NCBI RefSeq assembly: GCF_029395495.1
Contig: NZ_CP113918.1
Location: 868,001 to 932,000 of the forward strand
Reading direction: 5' to 3'
DNA from: Bifidobacterium sp. ESL0769
GTDB lineage: Bacteria; Actinomycetota; Actinomycetes; Actinomycetales; Bifidobacteriaceae
DNA: 64,000 bases
A model generated the notes under the pieces. That model saw nothing but the letters and a program-made list of their open reading frames with translations. It had not been told where the DNA came from and searched no databases. Shown piece by piece: positions 63,763 to 64,000 of the stretch (within the stretch, counting starts at the first letter, position 1; each line of letters begins with the position of its first letter). The position numbers and the translations under genes were made by a program.

Positions 63763-64000
63763 ATGGGAACTGTAGCTTCGCGACTTTTTGGTGCATTACG
63801 ATTTTGGTTTGCGGCCATTCGTGATGTCTTGCTGCCGCGAGGCTGTGCCGGATGCGATAAACCGGACGAGGTGCTTTGCCCTTCTTGCGCGTCACTTTTC
63901 GGACATGTTTATCGCAAGGCGTTGCCGGGGAATGCCGGGTGTTGCTATGGATGCTCTTGGTATCGAGGTGCGGTTCGTCAGGCGATCCTTAATTGGAAAG
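63763..64000 (+). CDS. ComF family protein (5' end only)
   Basis: The gene runs off the right edge, leaving 79 residues. They show the ComF zinc-ribbon start: LLPRGCAGCDKPDEVLCPSC, then GCCYGCSWYRG, and the RQAILNWK segment that precedes the phosphoribosyltransferase domain. ComF proteins aid DNA uptake in naturally transformable bacteria and are widespread. Confidence 0.9.
   Translation, partial: MGTVASRLFGALRFWFAAIRDVLLPRGCAGCDKPDEVLCPSCASLFGHVYRKALPGNAGCCYGCSWYRGAVRQAILNWK

Overview
The window is chromosomal DNA from a high-GC Gram-positive bacterium, very probably a Bifidobacterium or close relative. The signs are a membrane-anchored serpin, a WhiB protein beside a PdtaS-type kinase, an actinobacterial UPF0182 protein, a DivIC/DUF501/exopolyphosphatase run, a pth-mfd-eno block, tandem LCP proteins beside a giant GT2 glycosyltransferase, a single-chain L-serine dehydratase and an HspR-type HAIR operator ahead of a small heat-shock gene. 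No rRNA, CRISPR array or complete insertion sequence was seen.

Layout. 1-755: the 5' end of an amino-acid permease behind a sequence that reads as a lysine riboswitch. 756-3734: serpin and ychF. About 3740-11110: a visibly AT-rich accessory island holding two DUF262 (GmrSD-like) genes, one of them frameshifted, a Fic-domain protein, a DUF4160/DUF2442 pair and several broken ORFs. 11129-18613: a cluster resembling the arginine deiminase pathway but non-canonical: a carbamoyltransferase with an altered SMG loop, a YfcC-type carrier, a short DDAH-like amidinohydrolase in place of ArcA, a D-2-hydroxyacid dehydrogenase, carbamate kinase and a sodium/solute symporter. 18801-26406: small stress and metabolic genes, Hsp20, a peptide-binding lipoprotein, a histidine phosphatase and an NCS2 nucleobase permease. 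26798-31929: a gluconate unit of gluconokinase, SDR dehydrogenase, GntP permease, a divergent GntR repressor and 6-phosphogluconate dehydrogenase. 32048-64000: mostly core genes (brnQ, UPF0182, GNAT, pth, mfd, eno, divIC, DUF501, ppx, tRNA-Leu, MFS, sdaA, FKBP, greA, hemolysin III, pdtaS, whiB, two LCP genes, GT2, DUF5719, a zincin-like protein, a HAD phosphatase and the start of comF).

How the genes fit together. The gluconate genes can carry gluconate from uptake to 6-phosphogluconate and ribulose-5-phosphate, and the two outer promoters share an 11-base motif that may be the repressor site. The 11-19 kb cluster has the parts to deiminate a guanidino compound, phosphorolyse the ureido product and make ATP. 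The carbamoyltransferase has lost the two residues that hold the alpha-amino group of ornithine, and a 2-hydroxyacid dehydrogenase sits in the operon, so the substrate may be a 2-hydroxy or 2-oxo analogue of arginine. This is the strongest candidate here for an undescribed system, followed by the DUF262 pair in the AT-rich island.

All assignments come from reading motifs and context. No database search or structure prediction was run, and family residue numbers are from memory.
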